DNA from: CAYLGT01 sp964383465
Lineage (GTDB): Bacteria > Patescibacteriota > Saccharimonadia > Saccharimonadales > Saccharimonadaceae
Assembly: GCA_964383465.1 (NCBI GenBank)
Contig: CAYLGT010000004.1
Coordinates: 9,931-73,930, forward strand
Reading direction: 5' to 3'
DNA: 64,000 nt
Each line of letters begins with the position of its first letter. Position 1 is the stretch's first letter. The notes below the pieces were generated by a model. That model was given only the letters and a program-made list of their open reading frames with translations, ran no database searches and was not told where the DNA came from. Made by a program: the position numbers and the translations under genes. Shown here piece by piece: positions 60,564-64,000 of the stretch.

Positions 60564-61179
60564 ACGCACCCAGGGCTTTACGCTGATCGAGCTCATGTTG
60601 GCCATGACGTTCCTGGGCTCTATGCTTCTTTTGAGCACCTTGGTATTTGTTCAGGTACTTGGCATCTACAACAAAGGAATTGCAGTGAAACAGATGAACC
60701 AAGTTGGACGCATTTTGACAGATGACCTTATAAAGGTGAGTAACGGATCGTCGGGCGCAAGCTATCAAGTGGCTGAACGAGTCCGTTGTATGCAGGTTGG
60801 TACAAATGTATACCTTTGGGGGTATGCAGATGACACCGCCACGACACCCGAAGCATTTAAAGATACGAGTGGTAACCTCATACCATTTTCAAAACTTGGC
60901 ACCAACTATCAGGCTTGTCCTGACGATCCGTCCGTAGGGATACCGACTGACCAATATCGACGTATCTTGAGTGACAACGTGAAGGTATACGCGACTGACT
61001 TTAGTAGTGTCGGCACCAATGTCCTGCGTCTACGACTCGTCCTCGGGACGTATCAAACAAATGCCAACGTAAATCCAGTCGTCAACGGAACAACGGGGGC
61101 GGTGAGTTGCCCGGCCAACACTCTTGGTAACTACTGTGCATTTGGTGTTTACGAAACGGCCCTGTATCTGCCAAACTAA
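60547..61179 (+). CDS. Minor pilin 3
   Basis: 210 residues, overlapping the previous gene by 17 bp. TQG-FTLIELMLAMTFLGSMLLL is a textbook prepilin cleavage site with Glu5. Confidence 0.86.
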   Translation: MTQLTKRTQGFTLIELMLAMTFLGSMLLLSTLVFVQVLGIYNKGIAVKQMNQVGRILTDDLIKVSNGSSGASYQVAERVRCMQVGTNVYLWGYADDTATTPEAFKDTSGNLIPFSKLGTNYQACPDDPSVGIPTDQYRRILSDNVKVYATDFSSVGTNVLRLRLVLGTYQTNANVNPVVNGTTGAVSCPANTLGNYCAFGVYETALYLPN

Positions 61180-61193
61180 AGGATAAGGATTTT

Positions 61194-62426
61194 ATGAGTA
61201 AAGCATACACAGTAAACAGGGAAGCGGGGGTAGTCTCTATCCTAACTGTTCTGATGTTCAGTATGCTCCTCGCCATTCTGACTGTTGGATTCATGCGTAT
61301 CATGATCATCGAACAGAAGCAAACACTCGAAGATGCACTGGGCAAAAGCGCCTACAACTCTGCACAGGCGGGCATAGAAGATGCGAAGCGAGCAATCGCG
61401 TACTGCAACTCACCAGCCGTACTGGGTAACGCCGGGCTGAAGTCCTCATGTGACCAACAGCTATTTAACGATCAGTGTCCTGGGTTTGCCTCGAATCGCT
61501 ATGCAGCAACAACACTATTTGAAACAAATCTCGGCATTCCTACGATTGACGCTAACGCACCAACGGGTAGCGGTGTGGGCGATAGTGCGCTTAACCAGGG
61601 TTACTCTTGTGTGATCGTCAAAAAGAACACCACCAACATCCTCGGTAAATTGAGCCCATACGGCGACAACAACTCAGCCATGTACGAACTTAAAACGACG
61701 TCACCCTACACGGTAGTGAAACTTTTTTGGCATAACAATTCCCAGGACGGTGTACCGACTATTCCTGATTCACCACGAACGTCCGATGGCGCGCGCATAT
61801 TCTTGGACTTCGGAAATCCTCGTAGTAGTGCTTGGACGACAACGGGCAGCGGCGTAACCAGCGCTCCTGCCGTTATGCGCATTACGCTCATCACCATGCC
61901 CGAAGGCACGTTTAGCCTCGACGCCGCAACCATGAAAACCTACTTCCTGTACCCGGCAAAGACCGCTTCACCTAACTATGCGTTTGGTATCACCGATGCA
62001 AACAACGTTAAAAACAACCCGACAGTCGGGTCGCAGCGTGGTGAAGTTACGTGTTCAGGTCTAGCCGTACTCAACTACGAAGGTTACACCTGTGGTGTGG
62101 GCATTACTTTTACCGACGGAGCGTCGGCACTCCAACAATCAAGCAATCGCTACATACTTGTTCAGCCGATCTATCGCTCCACGAGCTTCTCGATCGTTGC
62201 TCGTCTCAACGGAACGAGCGCCGACCTGCCGTTTGATGGCGCTCAGTACTCCATAGACTCAACGGGCTACGCAAGTACAGCGTTTCGTCGTGTCGAAGCT
62301 CGAGCACACCTCGGAGGTAACGGGGCACTGAGTGGTGCTACGCTCGATCTCGGCAAATCTCTCTGTAAAAGCTTTTCAGTTGGTCGGACGGCGGCAGTGT
62401 TCGACAACAGTGAATGTAGTAATTAG
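61194..62426 (+). CDS. PilX-like minor pilus protein
   Basis: 410 residues. N-terminal EAG-VVSILTVLMFSMLLAILTVGFMRIM lacks the Glu5 of true pilins, as PilX/GspK-type tip proteins often do; then a helix QTLEDALGKSAYNSAQAGIEDAKRAI typical of PilX N-domains and a large beta-rich domain. Last gene of the pilus locus; its stop overlaps the convergent xer gene by 4 bp. Confidence 0.75.
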   Translation: MSKAYTVNREAGVVSILTVLMFSMLLAILTVGFMRIMIIEQKQTLEDALGKSAYNSAQAGIEDAKRAIAYCNSPAVLGNAGLKSSCDQQLFNDQCPGFASNRYAATTLFETNLGIPTIDANAPTGSGVGDSALNQGYSCVIVKKNTTNILGKLSPYGDNNSAMYELKTTSPYTVVKLFWHNNSQDGVPTIPDSPRTSDGARIFLDFGNPRSSAWTTTGSGVTSAPAVMRITLITMPEGTFSLDAATMKTYFLYPAKTASPNYAFGITDANNVKNNPTVGSQRGEVTCSGLAVLNYEGYTCGVGITFTDGASALQQSSNRYILVQPIYRSTSFSIVARLNGTSADLPFDGAQYSIDSTGYASTAFRRVEARAHLGGNGALSGATLDLGKSLCKSFSVGRTAAVFDNSECSN

Positions 62427-63334
62427 TCAGTTTTGGTACGGTGAAATTTTTGGTGCACTTCACGGAGGTGCTGATCAGTGACGTGGGTGTAGACCTGTGT
62501 GGTCGCGATGTTGCTATGGCCGAGCATTGACTGCACACTTCGTATATCGGCGCCATTCATGAGAAGGTCAGTTGCGAAGCTGTGCCGAAGAGTGTGAGGA
62601 CTGACTTTTTTCGTAATGCCGGCGGCAGTGGCATAGTGTGCGACCATGCGCTGGACGGATCGTGGTGTCAGACGAAAACTCTCGTCGTCGCCAGTTTTCA
62701 TGCCGCTGTAGCGTATAAACAACGGTTTTGCGCTGTCGTGGCGGGTTTCTAGGTACGAGGCGAGCCACTCGGTTGCTTCAGGGCTTATAAACACCGGGCG
62801 GTCTTTCTGGCCTTTTCCACGTACCATGAACTCTCCTCGCTCCAGGTTTATGTGGTCTCGGTTCAAGTTACACAGCTCGCTGACACGAAGTCCAGAAGAG
62901 TAGAGAAGTTCGAGGATAGCTTTGTCGCGAAGCCCTTGGGGGCTTTGGTCATGTGCGGCTTCGATGAGTCGTTCGGTCTCTTCCTGGGTGAGGAATGTGA
63001 CCTGTTTGCGTTTGGCTTTAGGTAGCTCGACTTTTTCAGGAGTGAGGGTGTGGATGTCGCGTTTGCTGCAGTAGCCCAGGAAACTTCGCAGAGCGATGAG
63101 GTGATAACTCTGCGTGAGTGTTGACATAGTTTGACCCTGTTCGTTTTCGTAACGGTTGAGCCAGAGTCGCCATTTACGCACCGTTTCACTGGTAATTTTC
63201 TCAACCTCTATGTCGCCCGCAAACTCGATAAGCCTCTCTAGGTAGAGATGGTAGTTCTCGGCAGTTTTCTGAGCACGTCCTCGTTCAACCTCTAGGTGCT
63301 CGATGAAATCCATGATGAGTTCAGACAGATACAT
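62423..63334 (-). CDS. Tyrosine recombinase XerC/XerD
   Basis: 303 residues. SAM-like N-domain (1-90) and catalytic domain with SSGLRVSEL (Arg), HTLRHSFAT (HxxR), LGHSNIATTQVYTHV (His and Tyr nucleophile). It resolves chromosome dimers with FtsK. The ATG at 63334 is supported because TATCAT six bases upstream puts the transcription start at its A. A much longer reading frame continues upstream opposite ndk and is rejected. Confidence 0.93.
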   Translation of the reverse strand: MYLSELIMDFIEHLEVERGRAQKTAENYHLYLERLIEFAGDIEVEKITSETVRKWRLWLNRYENEQGQTMSTLTQSYHLIALRSFLGYCSKRDIHTLTPEKVELPKAKRKQVTFLTQEETERLIEAAHDQSPQGLRDKAILELLYSSGLRVSELCNLNRDHINLERGEFMVRGKGQKDRPVFISPEATEWLASYLETRHDSAKPLFIRYSGMKTGDDESFRLTPRSVQRMVAHYATAAGITKKVSPHTLRHSFATDLLMNGADIRSVQSMLGHSNIATTQVYTHVTDQHLREVHQKFHRTKTD

Positions 63335-63340
63335 GCACTT

Positions 63341-63346
63341 ATGATA
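63341..63346 (-). promoter_or_regulatory. Leaderless-type -10 of the xer gene
   Basis: TATCAT on the minus strand, six bases, ATG at 63334; predicted start equals the A of the start codon. Confidence 0.55.
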
Positions 63347-63378
63347 GCGGTTTTGGTTATATTTTGCGACGTACTCTC

Positions 63379-63387
63379 TGTTATACT
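63379..63387 (+). promoter_or_regulatory. Extended -10 of ndk
   Basis: TGTTATACT; start near 63394, a 31-nt leader with AAAGGAG before the GTG. Confidence 0.6.
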
Positions 63388-63424
63388 GGATACAATAGTT
63401 GAACACGAAAAGGAGATCTGAAAC

Positions 63425-63931
63425 GTGGAACAAACACTCGTAGTACTCAAACCTGACGCCGTGCAGCGTGGTATCGCTGGTGAAATCATTACGCGTTTTG
63501 AGCGGGCAGGGCTCAAAATCGTCGCCATGAAGCTTGTCTGGCCGAGCGAAGAGCATTTTCGTAAACACTACGAAGGTATCGGGAAATTGATTTCTCGTCG
63601 CGGTGAAGATATCTATAACGTGACACTCGCTGCCATGACCGAGTCTCCAGTGCTCGCGTTCGTTCTCGAAGGAATCGATGCGGTTGAACATGTACGCAAA
63701 ATGGTTGGTGCAACTGACCCTAAGGATTCGGCTCCTGGCACGATTCGTGGTGACTTCACGCATATCAGCCGTGCATACGCTATCGCCAACGACATGACGC
63801 TGCCAAACATTATCCACGCATCCGCAGACCTCGACGAGGCAAAGCAAGAGATTCCTCTGTGGTTTGACTCAAGTGAGTTACACGACTACGAACACCCGCA
63901 GGCGAAAACCATCCACGGCCGCAAGCCCTAG
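63425..63931 (+). CDS. ndk: Nucleoside diphosphate kinase
   Basis: 168 residues, about 20-30 longer than the usual NDK because of a C-terminal extension (PLWFDSSELHDYEHPQAKTIHG). MEQTLVVLKPDAVQRG, the TIRGDF loop and the NIIHASAD active-site His are present. It equilibrates NTP pools. GTG start. Confidence 0.94.
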   Translation: MEQTLVVLKPDAVQRGIAGEIITRFERAGLKIVAMKLVWPSEEHFRKHYEGIGKLISRRGEDIYNVTLAAMTESPVLAFVLEGIDAVEHVRKMVGATDPKDSAPGTIRGDFTHISRAYAIANDMTLPNIIHASADLDEAKQEIPLWFDSSELHDYEHPQAKTIHGRKP

Positions 63932-63942
63932 CAAAAGTAGTT

Positions 63943-63948
63943 TATACT
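63943..63948 (+). promoter_or_regulatory. tRNA promoter -10
   Basis: TATACT, predicted start near 63955, 11 nt before the mature tRNA 5' end. Confidence 0.45.
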
Positions 63949-63965
63949 AGTGGGGCGACTCGTGC

Positions 63966-64000
63966 GCCTCGGTAGTTCAACGGATAGAATAACTCCGTCC
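63966..64000 (+). tRNA. tRNA 5' part (probably Arg, anticodon CCN), cut by window end
   Basis: Acceptor GCCTCGG, TA, D-arm GTTC-AACGGATA-GAAT, then anticodon stem ACTCC and loop GTCC. The first two anticodon bases would be CC. The third base, the 3' half and CCA are outside the window; Arg(CCU) is the best guess from the general shape. Confidence 0.7.

Noticed and set aside
63335..63847. N-terminal extension of the xer gene across ndk
   Set aside because: The extension lies antisense to ndk and has no Xer homology. The ATG at 63334 has a -10 box at leaderless distance.

Overview
The window looks like a 64-kb piece of a draft genome from a Patescibacteria/CPR bacterium, most likely Candidatus Saccharibacteria (TM7). 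The assignment is inferred from gene content: a complete single-locus type IV pilus operon, RNase J plus PNPase, a compact housekeeping set, many small membrane or secreted proteins, the standard genetic code and GC near 50%. There is one 100-N scaffold gap (8942-9041). Its flanks carry the same 54 bp, so it is probably a false gap.

Layout. 1-4701: surface fibre-like proteins (kelch-type propeller, tail-spike/beta-helix) with two small membrane proteins. 4723-28734: housekeeping (mutM, holA, rpsT, a degenerate DHH protein, PIG-L deacetylase, truB-rpsO, GDPD, gre factor, L,D-transpeptidase, pnp, a uracil-DNA glycosylase lacking most Fe-S ligands, rnj, ftsK, rpsF-ssb-rpsR, efp, tlyA), interspersed with a few unknown membrane or cytosolic genes. 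28909-33864: an island of GC-rich genes for secreted proteins, each with its own strong promoter, long folded leader and intrinsic terminator. 33950-36756: a serine beta-lactamase-like hydrolase and ychF. 36701 to about 43800: a lower-GC integrative element with a serine recombinase that overlaps the start of ychF, an excisionase-like gene, iteron-like repeats and unknown genes. 43904-47024: a secreted beta-propeller and another secreted Ig-like protein. 47142-62426: a large secreted protein plus the type IV pilus locus (pilM, N, O, small protein, B, T, C, pilin, pilD, three minor pilins, PilX-like). 62423-64000: xerC/D, ndk and the 5' part of a tRNA.

The strongest candidate for something new is at 31239-31277. 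A canonical -1 slippery heptamer, a 7-nt spacer and a perfect 8-bp GC-rich stem lie at the stop codon of a secreted protein gene. A -1 shift would append a sortase-like domain (His, Cys and Arg at sortase-like spacing). That domain has no signal peptide of its own and would reach the cell surface only as the frameshift fusion. The surrounding island holds a family of paralogous secreted proteins and uses a distinct promoter class (TTGACA-like, 17-bp spacer, TGn, TATAAT-like) with structured 5' leaders. By contrast, many housekeeping, pilus and element genes have a -10 box placed so that transcription should start at or within about 5 nt of the start codon, suggesting widespread leaderless mRNAs.

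Pilus, secreted adhesin-like proteins, cell-wall enzymes and fibre proteins together fit an epibiont that attaches to another bacterium. This is inference from gene content; no host is visible in the sequence.
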